Source of the DNA: Flavobacterium lindanitolerans
GTDB lineage: Bacteria; Bacteroidota; Bacteroidia; Flavobacteriales; Flavobacteriaceae
Length of the DNA: 64,000 bases
Assembly: GCF_002846575.1 (NCBI RefSeq)
Contig: NZ_PJND01000007.1
Span: 2,046,001 to 2,110,000 of the forward strand
Reading direction: 5' to 3'
Shown piece by piece: positions 50,608 through 60,552 of the stretch (position 1 is its first letter; the number at the start of each line of letters is the position of its first letter). The notes under the pieces are model-generated. The model worked only from the letters and a program-made list of their open reading frames with translations, did no database searches and was not told the origin of the DNA. A program made the position numbers and the translations under genes.

Positions 50608-52605
50608 TTATACAACAGGAAGATATATTGAAAATATAGAACCTACACCGGGTATGCCCTGGGCACGTATAAAGCCGTCATGTTTCTGCACTATTTTTTT
50701 GCAGATGGCAAGGCCTATTCCTGTGCCTTCATAGTCTGACTTGCCATGAAGCCTTTTGAATAATTCGAAGATTTGCTGTTCGTATTCCTGTGGAAATCCA
50801 ATTCCGTTATCGGCAATATCCAGTTTCCAGAATTGTTTTCCGACGAGTTCTTCCGAAGTGACAAGCTCGGCATCTATTTTTATAACCGGAGGAACATCTG
50901 GTTTGCTGTATTTCAGTCCATTTGAAATCAGGTTGGTGAGCAGCTGCTGAAATTGAATCGGAATGACAGAAAGCGTAGGCAGTTTTCCAACTTCAACGCG
51001 GGCATTCTTTTTTTCAAGAATGTCCGTCATATTATTTTTAATGTCATCTATTGCTGTATTGAGATCTGTAGGTACAAAATGAATTTCTGAAGCATCCATA
51101 CTGGAATAGTTGAGTAAGGATTCAATCAGGTTCTGCATACGGTTGGCTGCATTTGTAATACTCTGGAAATAGGCCAGGGAAGAGTCGCTAAAATTTGCCT
51201 TTTCTTTAAAAAGTATACGGCTGGCGAAGAGTTGTATTTTGCGGAGCGGTTCCTGAAGGTCATGAGAGGAAATATAGGCAAATGAGGCAAGCTCGACATT
51301 TTGCCTTTCCAATTCCTTGTTTTTCATCTCTAAAAGTTTTTCATTTTGCAAGCGCTCAAATTCTATTTCGCTTCTTTTTGCAGCAATTCTAAGCAAGGAT
51401 TCTATGTAGGCAATATCGTGTATTTCACTTTGGTGCAGTACAGAAATAAGCCCGATTACTTTTCCTGAAGAACCTACAAGCGGATAGGCAATATAGCCTT
51501 CTACATTCAAATCCGAAAGCGTTTTGCTTTCCGGGAAAAGTTTTTGGCTGTCACGCGGATGACAGGCATAATGACCTTTAATGACTTCATCACAAGGGCC
51601 GTCTTTTATCGGGTATTTGAAATTATCCGCAATTTCTCCAAAAGCTATCACCGAAATACTTTTTATAATTTCTTCTCCCAATTCGTTTAGTTGTACCTCG
51701 CCCAAAAGGACATAGTCCATCTTTGTTTTTGTGGCTATTTCAAGTAATAGGGAACTAAAAAATTCTTCGCCATTTCCATACGAATAGAAACTTTCAGAAA
51801 ATTCCTTAAGTAATTGCTGTTCGAGTTCTTTGTTTTTGTTGAGAAGTAATGCATTGATGGCCTCAATTTCTAAGGCGGCTGTTTTTTCATGAGTTATGTT
51901 TTTTGAAGTTACTGCAACCGCATTGCCGGCCTTTTCAATTGTTGCATTTAACCACAAGGTCTTATTGTTATGGATTGCTGCAATTTCATAACTGTCAGGT
52001 AGCCCGGTTTCCACACACTTAACCATTTTTTCGAAAATCCCATTTTTAAAAATCCCGGGGTATACTTCCCGACAGGTTTTCCCGATGACATCCTTGGGTT
52101 CAAGTCCAAAATTTCTAGGGACTTCAGGATTTGTATAGGTAATTCTGAAGTCATTAATCATGCCATGGTTATTGTACATCGCCTCATAGCTTGCAATACC
52201 GTAATTTGTTGAATTTAGCACTGACTGCAGAAAGGACTGCAACTGTTCTGTTTCTTTATTGGTATTAAAAGCCAGAAGCAGGAATGTTTCACCGTCTGCC
52301 TCTATAGCCTCAACATTGAATGAAATTTTATTGTTTTCCGAATTTTTAGAGTTGATTTCGTATTCCTTAACTATGCTTTTTGTTTTCAACACATCCCAAA
52401 AAAGAAGTTTTAGCGGATGGGTATCAAAAGAACTCTCTATGACCTCAAGAAAATTTCTGTTTTTAGAGGCCAATTCCGGCAGGTTGAATTTTATATGGAA
52501 CGAGGCATTGGCATATAGGATAGCAAAATCTTTGTCTAACAGAACCATTGGTTCGTTTGCCAAAGCAATAATCCTTTCAATAGTTGATGTCTTTGATACG
52601 GACAT
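50608..52605 (-). CDS. Sensor histidine kinase with PAS and GAF domains
   Basis: 665 residues, cytosolic, no membrane segment. PAS-like domains at about 10-120 and 125-245 ('MIYNNHGMINDFRITYTNPEVPRNFGLEPKDVIGKTCREVYPG'), a coiled coil, then a GAF domain (about 280-415, 'VIKGHYACHPRDSQKLFPESKTLSDLNVEGYIAYPLVGSSGKVIGLISVLHQSEIH'). HisKA with 'SSHDLQEPLRKIQLFASR' and HATPase with 'DNGIGFPQEYEQQIFELFKRLHGKSDYEGTGIGLAICKKIVQKHDG'. No response regulator is adjacent. Signal unknown. The stop abuts the GlxA gene. Confidence 0.93.
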   Translation of the reverse strand: MSVSKTSTIERIIALANEPMVLLDKDFAILYANASFHIKFNLPELASKNRNFLEVIESSFDTHPLKLLFWDVLKTKSIVKEYEINSKNSENNKISFNVEAIEADGETFLLLAFNTNKETEQLQSFLQSVLNSTNYGIASYEAMYNNHGMINDFRITYTNPEVPRNFGLEPKDVIGKTCREVYPGIFKNGIFEKMVKCVETGLPDSYEIAAIHNNKTLWLNATIEKAGNAVAVTSKNITHEKTAALEIEAINALLLNKNKELEQQLLKEFSESFYSYGNGEEFFSSLLLEIATKTKMDYVLLGEVQLNELGEEIIKSISVIAFGEIADNFKYPIKDGPCDEVIKGHYACHPRDSQKLFPESKTLSDLNVEGYIAYPLVGSSGKVIGLISVLHQSEIHDIAYIESLLRIAAKRSEIEFERLQNEKLLEMKNKELERQNVELASFAYISSHDLQEPLRKIQLFASRILFKEKANFSDSSLAYFQSITNAANRMQNLIESLLNYSSMDASEIHFVPTDLNTAIDDIKNNMTDILEKKNARVEVGKLPTLSVIPIQFQQLLTNLISNGLKYSKPDVPPVIKIDAELVTSEELVGKQFWKLDIADNGIGFPQEYEQQIFELFKRLHGKSDYEGTGIGLAICKKIVQKHDGFIRAQGIPGVGSIFSIYLPVV

Positions 52606-52747
52606 AATTGATTGTGGTATTTAGGGTACTAACAAAGTTAATGAAATCTTAAAATATTGGTGCTTAAATCGTGAAAATTTTGCTATTCTTTCAGAACACC
52701 TTGTGAAATATTCGCTTAAATTTGATAGAAATGAAAATAATGATGCT

Positions 52748-53650
52748 ATGGCTATAGAAACCTGTAATTTTTCAGATAGTGCTATTGTTTGGACCGATAT
52801 TACCAATCCGACCAAAGAAGAGCTTGAGAAAGTCAGTAAAACATATAATTTGAGCTCCTATACGTTGATTGATAGTCTGGATCCGGACCACCTTCCCAAA
52901 TATGAAGAGCATAACAAGACACATTTTTTTATTGTCAGAATTCTGCAACATTCTCATGAACATGAGCAAACGGTGAGGGAACTAAGTAGTAAAATAGCTG
53001 TTTTTTACAATTCGGATTTTATTATTACCATTCACAGGACCGCGCAGCCCATCATGCAGGAAATACGCAAAAATTGTATAAAGAACGGAAAACTGGAAAC
53101 AACAGGAGGAATGGCCATAAAGATTATTTGGGAAATGCTGCATTCTTATGAGCTTCCGGCTATAAAACTTTCGGATAAGATTGATTATTATGAATCGAAA
53201 GTTTTTCTGAAAAAAAATATTCCGGCAGATATGATTGAAGGAATGTATTATCTGAAAAGAAAAGCAGGGCTTTGTAAAAAATTATTGCTACTTACCAACG
53301 AAGTTGTTAATTCGGTTAAGGTGGAGGAGAAAGATTTGCCTGCCTTACAGGATGTTCGGGACCTCCATCTGAAATTACTAACCCTGTACGGCCAGGTTCA
53401 GGATGATGCCAACAATTTGCTGAATATCTACTTGTCGCTGTCAGCCAGAAAAACAAATGATGTGATGAAGATTCTCACCATATTTTCGGTCTTTTTTATG
53501 CCACTGACTTTTATCGCCGGTATTTATGGGATGAATTTCAAGTTCATGCCCGAGCTGGATGAGAAATGGGGCTATCCGCTTGCTTTGCTGGCTATGGTAA
53601 TTGTATCGGTCATTATTTTTATCTGGTTTAGAAGAAAGAAGTGGCTATAA
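52748..53650 (+). CDS. CorA-family divalent cation transporter
   Basis: About 300 residues from ATG 52748 (MAIETCNFSDSAIVWTDITN); a GTG at 52703 would add 15. A TAAATTTG promoter-like element at 52716 fits the shorter form. Long soluble alpha/beta funnel, then two C-terminal membrane segments with the essential loop 'YGMNFKFMPELDEKWGYPLALLAMVIVSVIIFIWF' (GMN motif present) and the basic tail 'RRKKW'. It should transport Mg2+ or similar ions as a pentamer. Confidence 0.9.
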   Translation: MAIETCNFSDSAIVWTDITNPTKEELEKVSKTYNLSSYTLIDSLDPDHLPKYEEHNKTHFFIVRILQHSHEHEQTVRELSSKIAVFYNSDFIITIHRTAQPIMQEIRKNCIKNGKLETTGGMAIKIIWEMLHSYELPAIKLSDKIDYYESKVFLKKNIPADMIEGMYYLKRKAGLCKKLLLLTNEVVNSVKVEEKDLPALQDVRDLHLKLLTLYGQVQDDANNLLNIYLSLSARKTNDVMKILTIFSVFFMPLTFIAGIYGMNFKFMPELDEKWGYPLALLAMVIVSVIIFIWFRRKKWL

Positions 53651-53677
53651 AAAAAGGCGGAAGTACTACTTCCGCCC
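53651..53677 (-). terminator. Terminator of the small minus-strand gene
   Basis: GGCGGAAGTA and TACTTCCGCC pair around one base; T-run on the minus strand. Confidence 0.75.
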
Positions 53678-53697
53678 CTAACTAAACTCAAATTTGT

Positions 53698-53889
53698 TTA
53701 TGGTATTCCCATGGTTTCATTGTTTTCAGCCTTTGGCTGCCGGACTTCTTTTAGGCCTGGATTAGTTACTGGATTATTCTTATCATCCTTAAAGTTGGCA
53801 TCTTTATCCAACTTTTGGACTGGGATTTCTGAAACGTGAATGTATTTTTCGCCAGTTGTATCCTTTCGATTTTTTTCCCGATTTTCCAT
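53698..53889 (-). CDS. Small hydrophilic hypothetical protein
   Basis: 63 residues, 'MENREKNRKDTTGEKYIHVS' start, rich in Lys, Asn and Asp ('DKDANFKDDKNNPVTNPGLKEV'). Probably disordered. It has its own terminator and an ATG in good context, which supports a real gene. No family recognised. Confidence 0.55.
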   Translation of the reverse strand: MENREKNRKDTTGEKYIHVSEIPVQKLDKDANFKDDKNNPVTNPGLKEVRQPKAENNETMGIP

Positions 53890-53978
53890 GGCGTTATGTT
53901 TTTTATCAAAGTTAGCAGCTATAGATGTTTTATGTGTTATATCATTCGTGTAAAAGGTTATGTAATTGAAACATGCGA

Positions 53979-55007
53979 TTAAAGTTCTTTTTCAATTGCT
54001 TCCATAAATTCCTGTAAAGGAAAAGCGTCGCCCTGGTTTGTTAGTACGATTACAACGGTTTTTTCGTGGAGATTTCTCCAAATACAGGCTCTATAACCAT
54101 TTAATCCACCGGTATGGCTTACGATTTTCTGACCATTTTCTTCTTTTATATTCCAGCCAAAACCATAATTAGAAATGCTTCCATCATTTAGCGTTGCGGT
54201 TTTATAGGCATTTTCCATTTCTTTTCTGCTAAGCAGCTTTTGCCCATAAAGAGCCTGTTCCCATATAAACAAATCTTTTGTCGTTGAGAAAATACTCCCA
54301 TCGCCAGTAGTTAAAATCGAATAATCGTCGGGTTCTTTGTTTTTGTTGTAACCAATGGCTCTGTTTGTAATTGTGGGTTTTGTAGTATCGTAGACAATAG
54401 TCCGATTTAAATTTAAAGGCTTGAAAATGGCTTCCTTGCAAAAACCGGCATATGATTTACCGCTTATTTTTTCAATAATTGCGGCTAAAATAATGTAGCC
54501 GGTATTACTGTACTCGAATTTTTCACCAGGCGAAAAGTTCAGGCTGTTTTTTGTAGCAAGCCATTGCATAACCTGCTCATTCATAAGATTTTTTACATTA
54601 GGCATTTCCTTTTCATAATCGGGAATTCCTGCTGTATGATTGAGTAATTGGCGTATGGTAACTTTTTGTGTAAACTCCGGGATATTTGGGATATATAGTG
54701 AAATTGGATTATCGTATGATAATTTTTTCTGCTCTTTCAATTGCATAATAGCCAAAGCTGTAAATGGCTTGGCAAGCGAAGCGATATAAAAAGCAGTATT
54801 ACTGTTTAAAGGCTCTTTTGTCTTGAAATTGCTATAGCCTAAAACAGTGTCGTAAAGGATCTTTCCATTTTTGGCAACTAAAAGCGCACCATTGAAAGCT
54901 CCTTTTTTATTATAGCTGCTAGCTATTTCTTTAATGTTGTTTTCAGGTGTATTTTTACACGATATGAATACAATTACTGAGAGAACCAGAAGAAAGAAAT
55001 GTTTCAT
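53979..55007 (-). CDS. Class C beta-lactamase-like serine hydrolase lipoprotein
   Basis: 342 residues with SPII signal 'VLSVIVFISC'. Catalytic S-x-x-K in 'FYIASLAKPFTALAIMQL', Y-x-N as 'YSNTGYIIL' and 'HTGGLNGYRACIW' (HTG, third motif). The family includes esterases, DD-peptidases and class C beta-lactamases. The sequence alone does not show resistance activity, and the short form with 'NHTAGIPDYEKEMPN' is typical of the esterase/peptidase type. Confidence 0.9.
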   Translation of the reverse strand: MKHFFLLVLSVIVFISCKNTPENNIKEIASSYNKKGAFNGALLVAKNGKILYDTVLGYSNFKTKEPLNSNTAFYIASLAKPFTALAIMQLKEQKKLSYDNPISLYIPNIPEFTQKVTIRQLLNHTAGIPDYEKEMPNVKNLMNEQVMQWLATKNSLNFSPGEKFEYSNTGYIILAAIIEKISGKSYAGFCKEAIFKPLNLNRTIVYDTTKPTITNRAIGYNKNKEPDDYSILTTGDGSIFSTTKDLFIWEQALYGQKLLSRKEMENAYKTATLNDGSISNYGFGWNIKEENGQKIVSHTGGLNGYRACIWRNLHEKTVVIVLTNQGDAFPLQEFMEAIEKEL

Positions 55008-55161
55008 GTTTATTTATTTTCTGTCAGGACCAATTGTGACCTGGCTAATAGGGTAGTAATTGTGTTAGATAATCCCATTAAAATTTATTCTGAAATAGAA
55101 AATACAGAGAAACAGATCCCTAAAGTCAGGATAGATGTCCGGAATGTCTGATCATAGTATG

Positions 55162-56121
55162 TTAGTTCGTTTTTTTCTTTTGTTTTTCTATTTCGGAAAG
55201 CATTAGTTTATACTCTTCTACATTCCAGACTATGTCCCAGGTCTTTACATATTCAGAAATTGGTCCCAGTCCAACCTCTTCTCTTCGGTGGTCCACATTG
55301 TCAGGATCTTCCAGTGGCAGTACATAGTTTTTTGTGGTTTTACTGTCGTATCCAATCTGACTGCCGTAAATCTGTTTTTTTCCCTCTCCTAAAGCAACCC
55401 TGTCTTCCAAAAGAGCAAGCGCGCTACTTTGGGCGTTTTTATTTTTGACTGCTTCCCGCATCATAGGAAGGTATTTTTGCTGTGTTTCTAAATCTGAATG
55501 CTGTATTACAAGAAACAATGTCATATTTGCCTGAGCGCCTACTTTATTCGGACCAACCCAGCCTCTTTTGTCCAAAATGTCTTTTACTTTAATAAGGTTA
55601 ATGCTGTCTTTATATCCCATAATTTTAGCTATACTGTCAGCCTGTTTGCTTTGGTTGCCAAATTCTTTTAGTGCGGTCATATAATGTTGGCGTATTGTTT
55701 GGTCATCATTATAAATAGCAATCAATTCTGCCTGAAGCGGCTTATCTATGCCTACTGCTCCTTTATCTATTTCTTGCTGTATTGCAGCTATAAGTTTATC
55801 CCATTTTTTATCGGTATGAAGCGTTTTCAGATCGGTATCTGATTTCATGTGCTGTAAGTTGGTCCAGCCATTTTTGAGAGCCTGATTCAGCCATTCAAAA
55901 GCCAAATCCTTTTTACCCGAAAGTGCAGCTGAGCAGGCTGCATTGTAATAATCATTACTGTTTTTCTGTTCAATTGTAAAGGCCTCCTTATATTTAGAGG
56001 TTGATTTTGCATAGTTTTTAATGTTGTAGAGTTGTTCGGCTTGGGCAATTGTGGAACGGTAATCTTGTCCAAAAGCATAGAAACAGGTTAATAGCAAAAG
56101 CAGGAATAATTTTGATTTCAT
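55162..56121 (-). CDS. DUF6624 family exported protein with TPR-like N-terminus
   Basis: 319 residues, signal peptide 'MKSKLFLLLLLTCFYAFGQ'. The N-terminal half has a TPR-like helical repeat ('AEQLYNIKNYAKSTSKYKEAFTIEQKNSNDYYNAACSAALSGKKDLAFEWLNQAL'). The C-terminal half is DUF6624 ('ILDKRGWVGPNKVGAQANMTLFLVIQHSDLETQQKYLPMMREAV', 'LLEDRVALGEGKKQIYGSQIGYDSKT'). The next gene is a shorter paralogue without TPR. Function unknown. Confidence 0.85.
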   Translation of the reverse strand: MKSKLFLLLLLTCFYAFGQDYRSTIAQAEQLYNIKNYAKSTSKYKEAFTIEQKNSNDYYNAACSAALSGKKDLAFEWLNQALKNGWTNLQHMKSDTDLKTLHTDKKWDKLIAAIQQEIDKGAVGIDKPLQAELIAIYNDDQTIRQHYMTALKEFGNQSKQADSIAKIMGYKDSINLIKVKDILDKRGWVGPNKVGAQANMTLFLVIQHSDLETQQKYLPMMREAVKNKNAQSSALALLEDRVALGEGKKQIYGSQIGYDSKTTKNYVLPLEDPDNVDHRREEVGLGPISEYVKTWDIVWNVEEYKLMLSEIEKQKKKTN

Positions 56122-56233
56122 TAGTTTGATGATTGATGATTGTTAATGCAAACGAAGTTAAGAAAAAATAGGGCAGATGATTAAAGAAAAGTACTTTAGA
56201 GGCAGTTTGCTCTGCAAGTAGGTCTAATGACTG

Positions 56234-56887
56234 CTATTTCTTTTTAAAGAAAGTTTTTTCAAGTTCGGGCAGTTCTTTTTTGTATTGCTCGACATTCCAG
56301 TCCAGCCCAATTTCCAACAGATAATCGGCTAGTGTTGGAAGTCCTACTGCAGCCCTGCGTTTGTCTACATTGTCCGGATCTTCGAGCGGAGCTACAAAAC
56401 TGACATTGGTTTCCATATTCCAGCTAACCTGGCTGCCGTAAATCTGTTTTTTTCCTTGTTTTAAAGCGGCACGGTCTTCGAGTAATGCCAGCGATGCGGC
56501 TTTTGCATTTCCTTGTTTTACGGCGGTTCTCATTACGGGAAGGTATTTTAGCTGTGCCGGTAAATCAGCATGCTGTATCACCATAAACAGTGTGGTATTG
56601 GCCTGGCTGCCAATTTTGTCAGCACCCAGCCAACCGTATTTGCTGAGTATTTTTTCAACCTGAATCAGATTCAGTGAGTCAGTAGTTTTCATGTTTTTGA
56701 AAAGTTCCTTTGCCTCTTTTGAGTTGTTTCCAAAACGGCTGATTGTTTCGTCAATCTGGTTTCGGTATTTCTGGTCTGATTCATCAATTGATAACAATTG
56801 TTGCGCAATGTCTTTGTAGACGATGTCTTGTCCAAATGTGGTAAGCGGGCAAGTGATGAAGAAGACCGCAAATAATTTTAATTTCAT
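56234..56887 (-). CDS. DUF6624 family exported protein, paralogue
   Basis: 217 residues, signal 'MKLKLFAVFFITCPLTTFG'. The DUF6624 domain ('KYGWLGADKIGSQANTTLFMVIQHADLPAQLKYLPVMRTAVKQGNAKAASLALLEDRAALKQGKKQIYGSQV') is closely similar to that of the gene at 55162. It lacks the TPR part. The tandem arrangement suggests a local duplication. Confidence 0.85.
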   Translation of the reverse strand: MKLKLFAVFFITCPLTTFGQDIVYKDIAQQLLSIDESDQKYRNQIDETISRFGNNSKEAKELFKNMKTTDSLNLIQVEKILSKYGWLGADKIGSQANTTLFMVIQHADLPAQLKYLPVMRTAVKQGNAKAASLALLEDRAALKQGKKQIYGSQVSWNMETNVSFVAPLEDPDNVDKRRAAVGLPTLADYLLEIGLDWNVEQYKKELPELEKTFFKKK

Positions 56888-56937
56888 AATTTTTGATGAT
56901 GATTTATTGAGTTCTAAACTATGAAAAAAATGTATTA

Positions 56938-56962
56938 AAAAAGAAAAGCCTTTAAAAAAGGC
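56938..56962 (-). terminator. Terminator of the T9SS-type gene
   Basis: AAGCCTTT and AAAGGCTT pair; A-run on the plus strand gives T-run on the minus strand. Confidence 0.7.
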
Positions 56963-58795
56963 TTATTCTTTATGATTGTTGATGATTATTTTCTGGCTGA
57001 ATTTCTGGTTGTCTGAGGTCACCAGATCGATTATATAGACTCCTTTGCTTAATCCGCTTGTTGAAAACGAGTATTTGTCATTAATTCCCAGATTGTTTTT
57101 CTTGAAAATACTTTTGCCCGTAATGTCAAATAAGATGACAGAACGGATGTCTGCTAAATTTGGATTTTGCAGTATAAGGGTTTGATTTGTATTGTTTTGT
57201 GTGATGCCAAAATTGCTTTTGGTAACTTCACCTACACCTAAAACAGAATTAACAAAAGTAACGAAGAACCGGTCGTTATAAATTCCGGTTGGCAGGTTTA
57301 CCTGATAACTGCTGTTTTTTATGTCGTGATAAGAACCATCAGCCGCATCATAAATATAAATCATCTGATCCGGATCAAAACTGGTTACTTCCGGCACATA
57401 AAATTTGATGGATGCATTGTTGGTTGCTTTTACTCCCACAGGAATTCTTTTACCCACATCAAAGCTTATTCCCTGAATTACATATTTATTATTGTCAAGA
57501 AAGAAATAAGCGTCACTGGGCAATTCGTCCGGAGCGATGCTTAAAGCATCAATACCAATGTCGACACCGTCTGTAGCTTCAGGAAGAAATACCAGGGCAA
57601 TTTGTCGGGTAAATTCGTTATTCAGGATAATGTTGAGTTTGAACTGTGCTTCAGTAATTGTTGTTTCACTTTCCGTTGCATTTGTCTCACCTGAATTTGT
57701 TGTTTCGTTACTGTTTTTTGAAATCTTCGGTTTGTCAGGGCGCTCAAACTGTGACAGCGGTCCGCTTTCTTTATAATAGGAACGATGTGAATTTTTTAGG
57801 GTTACAGTACCGTTAGAAGCTCCCTTAATCATAAATCCTTGCCCAACAGGAGCATATTTTCTTTCTATGACCAAACCGGAAGATGTTCCAACACCATTCA
57901 GTGAACCATCAGAGTTATAGGAATTAAAAGTAGCGGGTACATATACGCCGTTTGAACCAAGACTGATAGGGGAATAAGCACCATAACCGCCTTTATAGAG
58001 TCCTACGTTGTGTGAATTGACAGTTTTGTCCTGTTCCCAGTAATAGGCAATTCCTGTGGCGGCATTGTTTGTTGCGTCCAGAAGAAATGCATTTACATTT
58101 AGGGCTGACGGATAAGGATTTCCGGTGAGTGTCAGGTTATTTGTTGCAACAGTTACCGATATATTTCCGTCATTCGGTTTGCCCCTGAAATCGTAACGTT
58201 GCGCGCCGGTTCCTCCCGGATTGTTTTGTATGCCATTAGCTTCGACTATAATCGGGTCGCTACCCGAAGTTCCTTTCATGGAGAATCCTTCGCCGGGAGC
58301 GAGGGTAGAAGCGCCGCCAACATATATCCATTGCGAATAGGAAATGGAAGAGAGGAACTTATAAATCCATCGGGACGATATAGCCAATGGATTGGCCGTG
58401 CCGTTAGAATTACTAGATGGAAGTATTGTTGCCGGAGTACTGGCCGTTGAAGTTGTTGGCCTGTGAATCATTGAAATTCCGAAATTTTCATTTCCTGAAG
58501 CAGCCGAGGCATTGCCAACAGGTGAGCACCAATAGTTATAGTCGAAATTATCTGAAGTTCCTTCCTGAAAAACAGAAACTTTACCGAGTCCTTTGTTTGC
58601 AGAAGCTGTTGTTGTTCCTTGCAATAACTGCGATTCGTTTCTCAGATAGATATTCCCATTATTTTGCAGATTAATGTCTTGTTTTACATACAGAACCTGG
58701 TCTTTAGCATACATGTAACTGTTTGTACTGACATAGAGCTGTGCCTGAACTGCAGATGATAACAGTAACGGTAGTAAGTATAGGAGCTTTTTCAT
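56963..58795 (-). CDS. Secreted protein with T9SS C-terminal sorting domain
   Basis: 610 residues from ATG 58795, Sec signal 'KLLYLLPLLLSSAVQAQ'. A large Gly/Asn/Ser-rich adhesin-like region (about 60-350, 'WCSPVGNASAASGNENFGISM', 'GFMIKGASNGTVTLKNSH') is followed by a Thr/Glu/Ser linker. The C-terminal 75 residues form the type A sorting domain ('ILQNPNLADIRSVILFDITGKSIFKKNNLGINDKYSFSTSGLSKGVYIIDLVTSDNQKFSQKIIINN'). It is exported and anchored at or released from the cell surface. Confidence 0.9.
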   Translation of the reverse strand: MKKLLYLLPLLLSSAVQAQLYVSTNSYMYAKDQVLYVKQDINLQNNGNIYLRNESQLLQGTTTASANKGLGKVSVFQEGTSDNFDYNYWCSPVGNASAASGNENFGISMIHRPTTSTASTPATILPSSNSNGTANPLAISSRWIYKFLSSISYSQWIYVGGASTLAPGEGFSMKGTSGSDPIIVEANGIQNNPGGTGAQRYDFRGKPNDGNISVTVATNNLTLTGNPYPSALNVNAFLLDATNNAATGIAYYWEQDKTVNSHNVGLYKGGYGAYSPISLGSNGVYVPATFNSYNSDGSLNGVGTSSGLVIERKYAPVGQGFMIKGASNGTVTLKNSHRSYYKESGPLSQFERPDKPKISKNSNETTNSGETNATESETTITEAQFKLNIILNNEFTRQIALVFLPEATDGVDIGIDALSIAPDELPSDAYFFLDNNKYVIQGISFDVGKRIPVGVKATNNASIKFYVPEVTSFDPDQMIYIYDAADGSYHDIKNSSYQVNLPTGIYNDRFFVTFVNSVLGVGEVTKSNFGITQNNTNQTLILQNPNLADIRSVILFDITGKSIFKKNNLGINDKYSFSTSGLSKGVYIIDLVTSDNQKFSQKIIINNHKE

Positions 58796-58811
58796 GATTT
58801 TTAGATTTGGG

Positions 58812-60329
58812 TTATTTAACACTCATGTTGAATGATCGAACCAGAAAGCTTTGTGCTGTGGTACCGGTACCCTGGTTGAGTCTTCTTATCCATAATTCTA
58901 CAGAGTCGCCTGTGTTAAGATAGACAGAGCCTTGTACGGGAAAAGACTGTATATAACCTGCATTGGTATCGATTATGGTTTCTGTGGCTACTTGCGGATC
59001 GGTTCCACCGGCGGCCGGTATTCTCATGATAAAAAACGCATATTCAGTATTGTTTACACCGGAGACATTTCCAAAAGATATGGAACAGTTTACCTGAAAT
59101 ACCCTTCCTTTCTTGCCGGAGTAGGTAATACGGTTGGTTTGAGCTGAGGTTGTCCTGTAAAGATTAGAACTAAGTCCCGCAGCAATAGTGAGTTTAACAT
59201 TGGCAGCAAGTGTTCCTACCGGAGTTTGGCTTTGGGCTGTTCCGGTTCTGTCGAGATAAACGGTTCCACTGGATTGCGAATCACCTTCATTAGGAATGCC
59301 TGTGCAACGTACCGACCAATTATTGTTGAAATTAAAACCGGTATAACTTCCCACCGTATAAGGATTAATATATTTTCCCGTTGTAAGCGTTCCGGTAAAA
59401 ACGACGGTTTCCATTACGGCATCGCCAGTGATAGTTGGATTGGCAGAAACGTCAAGCCCTATTTTTGTTCCGGTTACTTCACTAAAACCGCCTTGTTTGG
59501 TAACCAACCCGAAAGTGCCCTGCAAGGTTTCATAGGTTCCGGAGTTATTTGAAAACCACCCGACATTGCTTATCAGTAAACGGCTGATGTCTTTATAAAT
59601 AATACCGGTAGTATTGTTGACATATTGTACGATACTGGTAAATACCAGTGCAAAGTTTTCCAATTTTCCTACATTTGCGGATGAGCTTATGATACAATCT
59701 CTTATAATCATACTTTGAGTTTGTGTACCACCTCCTATGGAGCCCGTTCCGGTAATATTAAATACGTTCCCAGCTGTTGCCTGCAGCGTCAATACGCGCA
59801 TTGAACCTCCAGTTGTTCCTGTAAAGAGGTCGCCTGTTGCTCTAACAAGCTTGTCTTCGGATGAATCTTCCCCGGTAATATAAGCATTATTCAGTTCTAT
59901 AGGAAGGTCTACGTTAATTGTTCCGTTAATTTCATATAAGGTTGCAGCGTCCAGCAGGTATTTTGTATTTGAACCCGCTGTTTTTTCAGCTGCGAGTACA
60001 GTAGCCAGCACGTCTGTCGACCTGATAAGTTTGTATTTCAGTCTTCCGTCTTTGCCATTGTTGATTTTTATCCAGGAAGTTGTTGGAGTGTCGTAGAAAT
60101 AAAAAGATGCCAAAGTAGTGTCATAAACAATCATTCCATTGGCAGGAGTTGTAATCGCTGTCCTTTGGGCGGTTGTCATTCTTGGAGTTACGAATCCCTG
60201 TGTGGTAGATTCTACATGAAGTGCGGCTGTTGGTTCTGGTGTGGTAGTGCCAATCCCAATTTGCGAATATCCGGTCATGCTTACCAATAGGAAAAGCACC
60301 ATCGCAATGGTTTTAGTAATTGTCGTCAT
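58812..60329 (-). CDS. Secreted surface protein with repeated beta structure
   Basis: 505 residues, signal 'TIAMVLFLLVSMTGYSQ'. The start 'IGIGTTTPEPTAALHVESTTQGFVTPRMTTAQRTAI' is a common Flavobacterium motif of large extracellular proteins. The remainder is Thr/Gly/Asn-rich and probably beta-helical, with no T9SS sorting domain at the end. It shares a strand with the T9SS gene, 16 bases apart, so the two may form an operon. Function unknown. Confidence 0.8.
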   Translation of the reverse strand: MTTITKTIAMVLFLLVSMTGYSQIGIGTTTPEPTAALHVESTTQGFVTPRMTTAQRTAITTPANGMIVYDTTLASFYFYDTPTTSWIKINNGKDGRLKYKLIRSTDVLATVLAAEKTAGSNTKYLLDAATLYEINGTINVDLPIELNNAYITGEDSSEDKLVRATGDLFTGTTGGSMRVLTLQATAGNVFNITGTGSIGGGTQTQSMIIRDCIISSSANVGKLENFALVFTSIVQYVNNTTGIIYKDISRLLISNVGWFSNNSGTYETLQGTFGLVTKQGGFSEVTGTKIGLDVSANPTITGDAVMETVVFTGTLTTGKYINPYTVGSYTGFNFNNNWSVRCTGIPNEGDSQSSGTVYLDRTGTAQSQTPVGTLAANVKLTIAAGLSSNLYRTTSAQTNRITYSGKKGRVFQVNCSISFGNVSGVNNTEYAFFIMRIPAAGGTDPQVATETIIDTNAGYIQSFPVQGSVYLNTGDSVELWIRRLNQGTGTTAQSFLVRSFNMSVK

Positions 60330-60504
60330 AGCAATATGATTTGAGGTATTTCAAATTTAAATAAAAATTATTGAAGATTTATTATTAAATAAATAATTAA
60401 CAAATGAATATTGCTTTTTATGTTGATTTTGCTGATGAAATGATAATTCACATTTGGTGATTTTTTTGTGATTTACAATCTTTTAATGCGAAAAATTATA
60501 CAAA

Positions 60505-60530
60505 TAAAAAAGACCCATGTAAGGGTCTTT
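60505..60530 (-). terminator. Terminator of the AlkD-like operon
   Basis: AAAGACCC and GGGTCTTT pair around a 6-nt loop; T-run on the minus strand. Confidence 0.78.
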
Positions 60531-60552
60531 AAGAAATATAATAAAATTTTTT

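Noticed and set aside
53979..55007. Antibiotic resistance beta-lactamase
   Set aside because: The catalytic motifs fit the whole serine hydrolase family; resistance cannot be inferred.
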